Assembly: GCF_031191185.1 (NCBI RefSeq)
Contig: NZ_CP133465.1
Span: 740,001-804,000, forward strand
Direction of reading: 5' to 3'
Source: Prevotella nigrescens
GTDB lineage: Bacteria > Bacteroidota > Bacteroidia > Bacteroidales > Bacteroidaceae
Length of the DNA: 64,000 bases
The notes under the pieces were generated by a model, which was not told the DNA's origin, did no database searches, and saw only the letters and a program-made list of their open reading frames with translations. This document shows positions 18,616 through 27,114 of this stretch, piece by piece. Both the position numbers and the translations under genes were made by a program. Position 1 is the stretch's first letter; every line of letters starts with the position of its first letter.

Positions 18616-19550
18616 AAGAATTAATTGAAATAGACGAAATATTAGGAAAGTACTTTGCAAACGAACCAATTGCAGAGAACGAAAGAATGGCTTTGATTGC
18701 ATTCAAGAATGCGAACAAGGTTGAGTTTGACACGCTGAATAATATAATGGTACAAACAGAAACCACGGAGACAAAAGACTTTAACACCGAAGTCGCATGG
18801 AATAGAATTGAAAACCGATTGGCAAATGACACATCACAATATACAAAAACATTAAAACTCCGAAGCGTCTTCAGCATAGCTGCATCGCTATTGCTGCTTA
18901 TTGGTGTCGGGACGCTTGCCTATCATTACTTTGTTGAGACCGAAAGAACTACTTTTGCAAATACATCGACTATTGCGAGCCTCGTAACTTTGCCCGACGG
19001 AACCGATGTTACGCTCTCTCCGCAAGCCTCTTTAAGCTTTGAAGAACAAGACGGCAAACGTATTGCAGCACTCGAAGGACAGGCTTTCTTCAATGTTGAA
19101 CACACCGACAAGCCTTTTACTGTTGAGGCTGGAGCCTTAAAGGTTGAAGTCTTGGGTACGTCGTTTAAAATAGATGCTACATTACAAGATACCGAAAGTG
19201 TAGCCGTTGCCACTGGGCGTGTACGTGTCAGCACCAATTCGCAGGCTGTAACGCTAACCAAAGGAGAATCTGTCGTACACAAGAATGGTAAACTTATTGC
19301 TAAGAAACAAGGCAACGCACAAACTGAAATAAAGGAATTTGTATTCAACAATACGCCTTTGGCAACGGCAATAAAAGAGATAGAGCAAGGTATGGACGTC
19401 CAAATAGAGACAGAAAAGAACCTGCTGAAGAACAGGATTACAACTAAACTACACACTAACAATCCTGAAAAGGTGGTAGCCGAATTGGCAATGCTTTGCA
19501 ATTGCAAGTACGAAACGCTTTCGTCCATTCATTATCGCCTGCACAGATAA
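18612..19550 (+). CDS. FecR family anti-sigma factor
   Basis: This 312-residue protein has a cytoplasmic N-terminus that should bind the sigma factor and a single transmembrane helix at about residues 85-107 (SVFSIAASLLLLIGVG). A periplasmic FecR domain at about 122-215 contains TLPDGTDVTLSPQASLSF and VEVLGTSFKIDA. The end (about 245-305, FNNTPLATAIKEIEQG) matches the DUF4974 domain common in Bacteroidetes FecR proteins. It overlaps the sigma gene by 4 bp and precedes the receptor gene by 19 bp, so all three are one signalling operon. Confidence 0.93.
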   Translation: MKELIEIDEILGKYFANEPIAENERMALIAFKNANKVEFDTLNNIMVQTETTETKDFNTEVAWNRIENRLANDTSQYTKTLKLRSVFSIAASLLLLIGVGTLAYHYFVETERTTFANTSTIASLVTLPDGTDVTLSPQASLSFEEQDGKRIAALEGQAFFNVEHTDKPFTVEAGALKVEVLGTSFKIDATLQDTESVAVATGRVRVSTNSQAVTLTKGESVVHKNGKLIAKKQGNAQTEIKEFVFNNTPLATAIKEIEQGMDVQIETEKNLLKNRITTKLHTNNPEKVVAELAMLCNCKYETLSSIHYRLHR

Positions 19551-19569
19551 CTATACTAATATGAGATAA

Positions 19570-22263
19570 ATGCCGAAACTGCTTTTATCAATATTGTTCT
19601 TGCTCGTTACGTTGGTAGCGAACGGACAAAATACAGTGGCAGAAGAAGTTGTCAAGATAGACGCTTCTTCTGCCACTGTGCATTCATGGTTCCAGCAAAT
19701 AGAACGGCAGACAAAGATTACACTCTCCTACAATCCCTCCTTAATCAACCTGAACCAACGCATCGGCATCGGCGTTTCGGGAAAGATGAAGGTGTCGCAA
19801 TTGCTCGGAATTATTCTTAAAAACTACGAATACAACCTTATTCCGTTAGACAACCGCAAGCTGCTTATCCAGATAAAAGATGGAAAGAAACCAGCGAAAC
19901 CTATAAAAAGGGAAACCCTTATAGAAGACTTGCTGCTTTCAATAAACATTAAGTCGGCAACAGTAAAAGACTGGTTTAAATTAATTGAGCAACAAGGGCA
20001 CCTCTCGCTTTCGTTTCCGTCCGACCGCATTAACCTTGCGCGCATTGTGAAATTCCAGCGATACGGCAAGATTACCGTGAAGCAACTTATTGCCACTTTG
20101 CTTAAAGACTACGAGTATAAACTCTCGGTTGGAGAAGGCAGACAGCTTAAAATAGATATTGTCAAGGCGAAAGTCGTTTTCTTGACGGGCGTGGTTGAAG
20201 AGACTGAAACCGGCGAAAAACTGTTTGGAGCAACCGTAAGCATTGCCGACAAGAATGGAAACAAGACGTTTACGGCTACCGACAAGAATGGCGTGTTTTC
20301 TCTTATTACCGAACGAGGAGCTGCCACACTGACTATTTCGTGCATGGGTTATTCGCCTTACGAACAGACATTCGACATTCGAGACAACACGCAGAAGACC
20401 ATTACTTTGGCGCCTATTCCTTATCAAATCAAGGCGGTGCAGGTGCAACAGCGCAAGAGCAAGGAAGACTTTACCGACGCCATGCCTTCCAACATGCTGT
20501 CGTTTAGCAACTCCGACCTGTTCTCCCAGATAAGAATATTGCCCGGAGTGTCGCTCTCCACGGCAAACACGGGTTACAATGTGGCGGGAGGCGGAACCGA
20601 CGAAAACCTTATTTTGCTCGAAGGCATTCCTGTTTACAGCCCGAACCACCTTAACACGCTGCTCCCAATATTCAACGGCGATGCCACTAAGTCGGTTTCG
20701 TTCTACAATGGCTACATTCCTACGCAATACGAGGGGCGCCTGTCGTCGGTGATGGACGTGAAGCTTCGCAACGGCAACAAGAACAAATTCGAACATACTG
20801 CATCGTTCGATGTGGCGTCGGTATCAGCCGTGTCAGAAGGTCCGATAGCCAAGAACAAGCTGTCGTACTTAGTGGGTGCGCGAAGAAGCTGGCTCGACTT
20901 GTTCGACAAATATTTCGGCGCCGACAAGTATTCCACACATATCTTCGACGACGTAAATGCCAAACTGTCGTGGGATATGGACTCGGTTACAACGCTGCAG
21001 CTCTCCGTATACAACTCCAACGACAAGTATAAGGAACTCAGCAAGGAATACAAGAATGCCGTGTTAGAGTGGAACACACAGCTGTATGCCCTCCAGTTCA
21101 ACACCATTATTAACCGCAGGCTCACCAACTCGTCGTCGTTGGCATACACTTACAACGGCAGCAGTGCCGATGCAAAGGCTTTCGTGTTGCGGGCAGACAA
21201 GTTTGTTGAAAGCGGCTCAAGGCATTTCTACGCCAATACAGATTTCTCTTGTCAATTAAACTCGCACTATAAACTTAACTGGGGGCTTAAAACAGACTTC
21301 GGGCAATACAAAATCGCAGGCTTTGGAAGAGGGCTTTACAACGAGAAAGAACACGTAAAACAATTGTCGCTATTCGTAGACAACAAGATATATCTCAACA
21401 ATTGGCTCTACATGCAAGCCGGGCTCCACTACGTTTTCTACGCGCCAAACAACTATAAGAACTACCGGAGCTTGCAGCCACGACTTATTCTGAAAGCCAC
21501 CGCAAACAGCAACAACCTGTTCTACCTTACTTTCTCCAGAATGGAACAGTTCTTCCACCACGTGCTCGTGTCGAACATCTCTGCCCCGTTCGACTTTATC
21601 ATGCCGAGCATCAAGAACTTTAAGCCACTAATGTCCACACACTACGAAGTGGGCTGGAAACATTATATGCGAATTGGCATCATAGAACTGTCGGCTTACT
21701 ACAAGCGACGCAACAACCTGTTGGCCTTCCGTCCCAACTCGTTTATAGAAGACAGCAGGTGGGATAAATACATAATGGCAGGAAACGGAGAGAGCTATGG
21801 CTTAAACCTATACATGTTCAACCAATGGTACCGGCTAAGCTGGCAGCTTTCTTACGGCTTCTCCAAAAGCAGGGAATGGTATGCCGAGCTGCCTCAACTG
21901 GGCAAGATACCATCACTGTTCGACTTGCCGCACAGCTTCAATGCGTTCTTTTCTTACAAAATGTTCAGGCATTCCACGTTCACAATCGGCGGCACCGTCT
22001 ATTCGGGCAAGTTCCCCTACGACTCGTTTTACGGAGACGCAAACAATCGTCTCGAGACCTTCCGCACACAACGCGACCCCACACGCTACAGAATAGACGC
22101 AAGCTACGATTTCAGGAAGGAATTCAAGCATTCCAAATTCTTCCTCCGCTTCGGACTTTACAACATTCTGGGCAATCCGTCGAAAGACGAGCTTTCGTTC
22201 AACTTCTCGTACAAGCTGAACGGAGGCTGCATTCCTTTCGGTGCAATAACTTACAAATTCTGA
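19570..22263 (+). CDS. TonB-dependent transducer with two tandem STN-like domains
   Basis: This 897-residue outer-membrane receptor has a signal peptide ending near ANGQ (residue 20). Two STN (secretin/TonB N-terminal) modules lie at about 26-103 and 121-198. They resemble each other: SATVHSWFQQIERQ pairs with SATVKDWFKLIEQQ, and LKNYEYNL with LKDYEYKL. A carboxypeptidase-like beta domain follows (about 205-290, LTGVVEETETGEKLFGATVS), then the plug (IRILPGVSLSTANTGYNVAG) and the barrel ending AITYKF. STN domains talk to FecR, so this is the sensor of the adjacent sigma/anti-sigma pair. The ligand is unknown. Base composition is visibly GC-richer than the flanking genes from about 20.4 kb on, which may point to transfer or strong codon selection. 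Confidence 0.92.
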   Translation: MPKLLLSILFLLVTLVANGQNTVAEEVVKIDASSATVHSWFQQIERQTKITLSYNPSLINLNQRIGIGVSGKMKVSQLLGIILKNYEYNLIPLDNRKLLIQIKDGKKPAKPIKRETLIEDLLLSINIKSATVKDWFKLIEQQGHLSLSFPSDRINLARIVKFQRYGKITVKQLIATLLKDYEYKLSVGEGRQLKIDIVKAKVVFLTGVVEETETGEKLFGATVSIADKNGNKTFTATDKNGVFSLITERGAATLTISCMGYSPYEQTFDIRDNTQKTITLAPIPYQIKAVQVQQRKSKEDFTDAMPSNMLSFSNSDLFSQIRILPGVSLSTANTGYNVAGGGTDENLILLEGIPVYSPNHLNTLLPIFNGDATKSVSFYNGYIPTQYEGRLSSVMDVKLRNGNKNKFEHTASFDVASVSAVSEGPIAKNKLSYLVGARRSWLDLFDKYFGADKYSTHIFDDVNAKLSWDMDSVTTLQLSVYNSNDKYKELSKEYKNAVLEWNTQLYALQFNTIINRRLTNSSSLAYTYNGSSADAKAFVLRADKFVESGSRHFYANTDFSCQLNSHYKLNWGLKTDFGQYKIAGFGRGLYNEKEHVKQLSLFVDNKIYLNNWLYMQAGLHYVFYAPNNYKNYRSLQPRLILKATANSNNLFYLTFSRMEQFFHHVLVSNISAPFDFIMPSIKNFKPLMSTHYEVGWKHYMRIGIIELSAYYKRRNNLLAFRPNSFIEDSRWDKYIMAGNGESYGLNLYMFNQWYRLSWQLSYGFSKSREWYAELPQLGKIPSLFDLPHSFNAFFSYKMFRHSTFTIGGTVYSGKFPYDSFYGDANNRLETFRTQRDPTRYRIDASYDFRKEFKHSKFFLRFGLYNILGNPSKDELSFNFSYKLNGGCIPFGAITYKF

Positions 22264-22328
22264 CCCTATTCAGGAGATGGTAGATACTTAGTGGGAGTTT
22301 CTCATGTTGTTTGTAAATAGGGCAATGG

Positions 22329-22440
22329 CTGTATCCTACTCGTGGGGTATGAACGTGCTTCGCTTATGGAGTGCGAAAGCGGTTTCAGGCAAAAGAAAAC
22401 AACCCATAAATTAAATTTCTCGGACTCACGTTATCATACC
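22329..22440 (-). repeat. Dispersed ~110-bp intergenic repeat, copy B
   Basis: Reverse complement of copy A at 9743-9852, with a few mismatches and small indels. Shared blocks on this strand include GCGAAAGCGGTTTCAGGC and AACCCATAAA. It lies just after the TonB receptor, at the left edge of the accessory island. No terminal inverted repeats or transposase are seen. Confidence 0.8.
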
Positions 22441-22577
22441 ATTTTATGGGTATCATACTATCTATATTGAAGGAGTATGAAACCGACCCTCCTGGCAAGT
22501 GTTGCCATGGAAGAGACGGAAACAACATATGCCAGGAAGATTTTTCAATGGAAATTCTGGAAACAGAAAAAAGGAAA

Positions 22578-22709
22578 ATGAATAAAAACAAAGAAAAGAA
22601 GAAAGAACTTACACATTTTTTAGAACACTATTGGATTTATGCTATTATATTAGTTATTATTTTATTTTACTTCACTTCCTCAAATATATCCCACACTGAT
22701 TATCAGTGA
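22578..22709 (+). CDS. Possible small single-pass membrane protein
   Basis: The ATG at 22578 is preceded by AAGGAAA, a plausible ribosome binding site. It opens a 43-residue frame with a Lys/Glu-rich N-terminus (MNKNKEKKKELTHFLEHY) and one hydrophobic helix (IYAIILVIILFYF). The longer frame from 22446 has an unlikely N-terminus. No family is recognised. It could be a chance frame in AT-rich DNA. Confidence 0.35.
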   Translation: MNKNKEKKKELTHFLEHYWIYAIILVIILFYFTSSNISHTDYQ

Positions 22710-22801
22710 ATTATCTTTGTATGGTACAAAAATGTTTCCTCAATTTGAGTAGTATTGATTAGAAAACATCTTGGATGTTATCTCCTAGAAGCTCTTTCTT
22801 A

Positions 22802-23908
22802 TCAGTGAATAGATTCAGTGTCTCGAGAGATACACCAATCCAACATAGTTTGTCCTATTTTCATCCAATTATCATTTTGGAATATCAATAAATTTGGTTT
22901 TGGACAACTGTCACAATTTATTAAATCCAATGCCATCTTGATTGTTCCTGTTCCTCCAATTAAATTTGGATAAACTTCTTTACTTTCTAAACGATCGACA
23001 TAAGTATCAAAATCTTCTTCTTCTTTTATTTTCTCATCATTTAGGATATAGCATTTTTTTGCAAAATTCCTATACTCACTATTTTTTTCAAAAAGTTCAT
23101 CTTTTTTTATTCCTTTTTTATAATCAAAAAAAGGTAAGAGATTCTCTGCATCTTTTTTTAGATAATCAAAGTGCTTTTTGTGTCTTTGGTCATTTACATT
23201 CTTTTTTGTATAAAGAGGAAAAGCAATATCTATGAAATTAAGAGGTACAAGATTTTCTACTTCGTGAACTTCTATAGGCAACAATTTATATTCATCTACT
23301 GTCAAGCCTACAGAGAGGCATTTTCCGTAAGTTCCATTTAGGTCATAAGGGCATGATTCATACTTCTTATCTGTGTCTACAATACAAAGTGTTATATGTT
23401 TTTTTGACAATTCCTCTTTTACTGTGCGAAAAATATTAACACCACCTCCTCCTTGATTATGAAATGCAAATGAGCAATTGCATCCTTTCGTTTGTATAAA
23501 CCAAGATAGAATATATTTGTAAAACTCTGCGTCATATAAATCTTCGCAAACTATCCTTGCTTCCAATATGTGATCTAATGTAAGAAAATGTGAGTATGAT
23601 TTCTGACATATTGTTTTAGTTCCTTCTGTTCTTTTTGTAGGATTCTTTAAAACGACTTCTATATAAAAAGTTAATTGCTCAGGAACACCTTTTGTAGAAA
23701 AATTCTGATATAGGTCATTGAATAAAGGGCCTATAATTGGATTTTCTTTGAATACAGTTCTAAAATGTTCAATAACCTTAAAATCACCAGTTAATAGGTG
23801 TCTACTATCAATAACTTGCAATGATATATTCTGAATAGCTTTATATATATTCTTATAGGTAGTATCTGTTTGGGCGACTATAAGAGAATCTGTTAAATAA
23901 AAAAGCAT
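22802..23908 (-). CDS. TOPRIM-like (DUF4435-like) putative nuclease, partner of the upstream ATPase
   Basis: This 368-residue protein has no signal peptide. Its second half shows the acidic pattern of OLD/DUF4435 TOPRIM domains: EARIVCEDLYDAEFYKYIL (Glu122, Asp126), a Gly-rich turn NQGGGGVNIF, ITLCIVDTDKKY (Asp178, Asp180) and PIEVHEVENLVP (Glu216/218). Residues 1-110 are not recognised. The gene starts 6 bp after the stop of an SMC-like ATPase gene, so the two form one unit. Pairs of an ATPase and a separate TOPRIM protein occur in anti-phage systems such as PARIS (AriA/AriB). The resemblance is architectural and I cannot confirm membership. Role inferred: nuclease or tRNA/DNA-cleaving effector held by the ATPase. 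Confidence 0.6.
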   Translation of the reverse strand: MLFYLTDSLIVAQTDTTYKNIYKAIQNISLQVIDSRHLLTGDFKVIEHFRTVFKENPIIGPLFNDLYQNFSTKGVPEQLTFYIEVVLKNPTKRTEGTKTICQKSYSHFLTLDHILEARIVCEDLYDAEFYKYILSWFIQTKGCNCSFAFHNQGGGGVNIFRTVKEELSKKHITLCIVDTDKKYESCPYDLNGTYGKCLSVGLTVDEYKLLPIEVHEVENLVPLNFIDIAFPLYTKKNVNDQRHKKHFDYLKKDAENLLPFFDYKKGIKKDELFEKNSEYRNFAKKCYILNDEKIKEEEDFDTYVDRLESKEVYPNLIGGTGTIKMALDLINCDSCPKPNLLIFQNDNWMKIGQTMLDWCISRDTESIH

Positions 23909-23914
23909 ATTTAA

Positions 23915-25471
23915 TTAATCTAAAGGATCAAAAAAGCCATATGGCCAATCACGGAGTTGGCCTTCATTTGTGTATGATATTTGTTTAATAATAGAATTTT
24001 GCATATTATCATCTTTCTGAAATAACAAGATATTCACATCATCAACGCCTAATTTCCCTTCTCTTATCCTTCTGCCTATCCTATTGATTAACGCTTGACT
24101 GTGTGTTTCAACTACTAATATGGCGCATTGATCAGCCTCACGAGTTTCATCTATTGTTTTTATTAAGGTATCAGCAATTTTTGCTTGCATTGCTGGATGC
24201 AAATGTAACTCTGGTTGCTCCATAAGAATAGTTGTTTTCACAGATTCTCTAAATTTATATCTGAAAAAATAATCTTTTTGATTAGATGTCATATAAGCTG
24301 TATGCCACAATTTTGTAATTACAGGTAGAACCTGAGAATAGCCATAACCAACATCAGCAATGTTAAAATGACCATTAGAATTTTTAATTCTTAGGCTTTT
24401 CATTCCAGATTCCATTGGAACATCAACTGTTACTCCAAGAATATCTTTTATAAAATCATCATAGCTTATTTTTTCTCTATGGGTTAGTGAGGCTATAAAT
24501 TCTAGAAGATTGCTACCACTAGGATCAACAGACTGAACTTGAAGCCCTTGAATCCTATAAAATCTACCAGCCTCAGCTCTCATTGGCGCAATGTAATCAC
24601 ATGTATGGTAGAAATTTGCTAATTCGTTATTTAATCTTTCAATTATAGAATTTGATTTTAGAAGCAGAAAATAATTGTATATTAGATTAAACTCAGAAGT
24701 ATTTATGGTCCAATTTCTGATACTTTTTTGGAAAGACTTTATATCATCCCCATATTTCAGATGTTTAAGGAAATCTTCTTTTTCAATACTCTTACAATTT
24801 AAGATATTGATAAGCCTTTGAGTATTTTGAAGTTTCTTATTGCAGTGCTTCTTAAATATTGAAATTAATCTTGTTCCTATAGCACTAACGGCAGTATGGT
24901 CTCCTTCTGCATTTGTTACTAGTATAGGTAAAATAGCAAAAGCAGTATTAAAATTAAATCTAAATTTCTCTTGTATATCAAGTATTTGGCCATTTATTAT
25001 ACATTTTACATCATCCTTTCTATCATTCATGGAAAAAATATAGTCAACATGTTCTAATTTAATATGTATGTAATTTATATAAGTACCATTATTATCTCCT
25101 TGCAAAGTGAATGAAAGTTCAGCATCTTTAAATTCATTGTCATCAACTCTTTCTATGTTTTGCAAGAAATGAACTCTTCTTGTAGAGAATGCTGTGTTGG
25201 TTATACGATAGCAGAATGTAATTCCTTCTTCGTCTTCTGCAAATCTATTTTTTGCAGTCTTAAAATCGCCATAATCAACATATGATGTGTCAAACCATGC
25301 AATAGGTCCCCTAAGCTTTTTATCTACAGACTGTGTAAATAATGGGAAACTTCTCAAAAAAGTGCTTTTCCCAGAACTATTAGCACCTAATAGAATCATA
25401 ATTGGGCGTAAGCTTATCGTACCAGAATCTTTGATGCTTCGTAAATTTTTAATACAGATTTCTGTAATCAT
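23915..25471 (-). CDS. OLD/DUF3696-type AAA ATPase of a putative defence pair
   Basis: This 518-residue cytoplasmic ATPase opens MITEICIKNLRSIKDSGTIS and has a Walker A, GANSSGKST, at residues 29-37. A long variable middle region follows, then PMRAEAGRFYRIQG and the family signature DVGYGYSQVLPVI. Next come the Walker B region ILMEQPELHLHPAMQAKIAD and the switch histidine in VVETHSQALINRI, and it ends WPYGFFDPLD. This order is typical of the AAA_15/AAA_21 plus DUF3696 family found in defence islands. No TOPRIM domain is fused, unlike GajA. The next gene supplies one. No promoter match to TTTG/TAnnTTTG was found in the 125 bp upstream. Confidence 0.82.
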   Translation of the reverse strand: MITEICIKNLRSIKDSGTISLRPIMILLGANSSGKSTFLRSFPLFTQSVDKKLRGPIAWFDTSYVDYGDFKTAKNRFAEDEEGITFCYRITNTAFSTRRVHFLQNIERVDDNEFKDAELSFTLQGDNNGTYINYIHIKLEHVDYIFSMNDRKDDVKCIINGQILDIQEKFRFNFNTAFAILPILVTNAEGDHTAVSAIGTRLISIFKKHCNKKLQNTQRLINILNCKSIEKEDFLKHLKYGDDIKSFQKSIRNWTINTSEFNLIYNYFLLLKSNSIIERLNNELANFYHTCDYIAPMRAEAGRFYRIQGLQVQSVDPSGSNLLEFIASLTHREKISYDDFIKDILGVTVDVPMESGMKSLRIKNSNGHFNIADVGYGYSQVLPVITKLWHTAYMTSNQKDYFFRYKFRESVKTTILMEQPELHLHPAMQAKIADTLIKTIDETREADQCAILVVETHSQALINRIGRRIREGKLGVDDVNILLFQKDDNMQNSIIKQISYTNEGQLRDWPYGFFDPLD

Positions 25472-25596
25472 ATTTATAAGTTTTATTATTTATTCTTATG
25501 GTTCTTCAGCCATTTGTTTATCATTCTCATGATGATCATACATCCTTGCTGATTTTATCAGATAATTCTCTTGTCATTATCCGTCCATTGCTCACA

Positions 25597-26283
25597 TTAA
25601 ATGCGAGTGCTACGACCGTTGCCTTCCATAAATGGATGTGCTACATTCATTTCAACATATTTGTCCATTATCTCATCAAAAGTAGTTTCGGGCATTCGCT
25701 CTATCGTTTGCAGGGTTTCAGGGAAATGCATACAATTAGCAAAGGTAAAACCACCTTTTGAAATATTCTTGGTACGGATTTGTCCTGCAAAGTCATACAG
25801 TCCTCCAAAGAGATAAGCGTGTATTTGTTGTAAACATTTGATTGTACCTGGATCTACAGTCTTTAAGATACCACTTTCAAAAAGCTGATAAGCCTTTTTC
25901 TTACTCTGTCCGTCAATAGTGTTATCACTATAGAGGAACCAGTCAAGAAAGTTCGTTGCCTTGGTATTGTTGATATGCTTTGCCAAAAGGGTTACACCCT
26001 CTGCATCAAACGTATCTGTCTTATAAGACTTCCCGTCAGAAGCTTTTAGCTTCAGTTGGTTAGTAGCACTAACCAACTGACTGTTTTCTTTTCTTAGTTT
26101 GGTTTTGAGATACTTCCAATAGTTTCTCGTCTTTTGATAATCATCTTGCTCGTTAATCGCAGCAATGATGTCCAGCACAGAGAACCACCACTTACTGTGT
26201 TCCTCGTCCCACACCGCCCTAACTTCACGGTCGTTGAAAAAACGAATAGATTTTTTATGCTCTACCATAATAAAGTTACTCAT
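25597..26283 (-). pseudogene. Bro-N/Fic fusion truncated just after the Fic motif
   Basis: This 228-residue frame has an N-terminal Bro-N-like domain ([21 protein letters not shown] to about residue 125). A Fic domain follows, starting near [20 protein letters not shown] and reaching the catalytic motif [12 protein letters not shown]. The frame stops one codon after this motif, so the helices that normally follow in Fic proteins are missing. The 100 bp beyond hold short coding-like fragments in other frames. Intact relatives AMPylate or otherwise modify target proteins and often act as toxins. This copy may be inactive or a minimal form. The start ATG at 26283 overlaps the XRE gene (ATGAGTAA); Met6 at 26268 is the alternative start. 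Confidence 0.65.
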
Positions 26284-26482
26284 CTGGAGTGTTAATCAAT
26301 TCCTTTGGATTGACTTGTAAAATCTCTGCTATCTGAAATAGCAATTCTAGGCTTGGCTGTCGACGATTACAAACATATGAGTTCACTATCGTAAAACTCT
26401 TGCCGAGCTTCTCGGCAAGCCATGTCTGCTTAATCCCTTTTTCGGTAAGCACCTCTTTAATTCGATTGGTTGGACTTTCCAT
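26276..26482 (-). CDS. XRE-family helix-turn-helix regulator
   Basis: The small Cro/CI-type protein is 68 residues from the ATG at 26482 ([16 protein letters not shown]), or 71 from 26491. The helix-turn-helix is clear in [20 protein letters not shown] and [16 protein letters not shown]. The start at 26482 is preferred because the promoter -7 element at 26503 would leave almost no leader for the upstream ATG. Its stop overlaps the Bro-N/Fic start, so the two are coupled. It probably autoregulates the pair as an antitoxin or repressor would, but the partner is truncated. Confidence 0.85.
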   Translation of the reverse strand: MESPTNRIKEVLTEKGIKQTWLAEKLGKSFTIVNSYVCNRRQPSLELLFQIAEILQVNPKELINTPDE

Positions 26483-26502
26483 AAATATCATCTGATTGTT
26501 TG

Positions 26503-26510
26503 CAAATATA
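26503..26510 (-). promoter_or_regulatory. -7 element of the XRE-Fic promoter
   Basis: The minus strand reads TATATTTG, a match to TAnnTTTG, placed about 20 nt before the preferred XRE start. The -33 region is weak. Confidence 0.5.
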
Positions 26511-26528
26511 GTAAATTTTCTTGTATAA

Positions 26529-26561
26529 GAAATAAAAAAGAGGAGATATTTTCTCCTCTTT
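26529..26561 (-). terminator. Terminator after the mobilisation-like gene
   Basis: The perfect 10-bp stem AAAGAGGAGA (26537-26546) / TCTCCTCTTT (26552-26561) has a 5-nt loop and a T6 run on the minus strand. It separates the mobilisation-like remnant from the XRE-Fic pair. Confidence 0.8.
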
Positions 26562-26583
26562 CAAAAGTTTTATATCTACAATT

Positions 26584-27029
26584 CTATTTGCCTTTCTTGT
26601 TTTGTAGGTTATTCTGCATCAGACTGTCTGCTTTTGATTTTAGTTCCATATTATAATCATCTGCATGCTTCTTGATTCTTTTAATCATTGCAGCATTGCG
26701 ATGAATGTCAAACACATCATTGAGCCATAGGATTTCCTTTGGACTGCAACCTCTCCAAACTCTGATGATACGGAATTTCAAGGCATCATCCTTGTATTGC
26801 TGTTTATTTTGCCACAAGAAGTAATTGCCGACCAAAGAAACAAAACAAAGGACAGATACTGCTACCATATAAGTAAAGACCCTCGAGGATTTAATATCAA
26901 AGCTATGCCTATAGAAATGTTCTTGTTGTTTTGGAAGCTCTTTCTGCTCCTTTACCCTACAAACCTTATATCTGTGCCCAAACTTATCAATCGACTTACT
27001 ATCCTCGTTTTTGATACGTATTTGTACAT
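26584..27029 (-). pseudogene. Mobilisation-type membrane protein, probably frameshifted near its start
   Basis: The only ATG in frame gives 94 residues (26868-26584). The frame stays open and coding-like for another 56 codons upstream to 27036, with text such as IDKFGHRYKVC, KELPKQQEHFYRHSFD and IKSSRVFTYMVAVSVL, but has no ATG, GTG or TTG. An ATG at 27029 in a neighbouring frame starts MYKYVSK. Adding one A to the A5 run (27008-27012 on the other strand) would join it to the main frame. The protein has one transmembrane helix and resembles membrane proteins of Bacteroidetes mobilisable elements, a recognition made from memory. If so, it is a remnant of the element that brought the island. 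Confidence 0.5.
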
Positions 27030-27114
27030 AATAATATTATTTTTCTTAATTTTGTGATATCCTCTTTCCATTATATGAAAAGAGCTAAAACAACATTATT
27101 ATAAATAACCAAAA

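Noticed and set aside
19981..20796. 271-codon minus-strand frame
   Set aside because: Antisense to the TonB transducer, without any recognisable motif.
26584..27036. Programmed -1 frameshift in the mobilisation-like gene
   Set aside because: The A-run is followed by ACG rather than a second slippery triplet in the right phase, so the canonical heptamer is absent. A simple one-base loss is the better reading.
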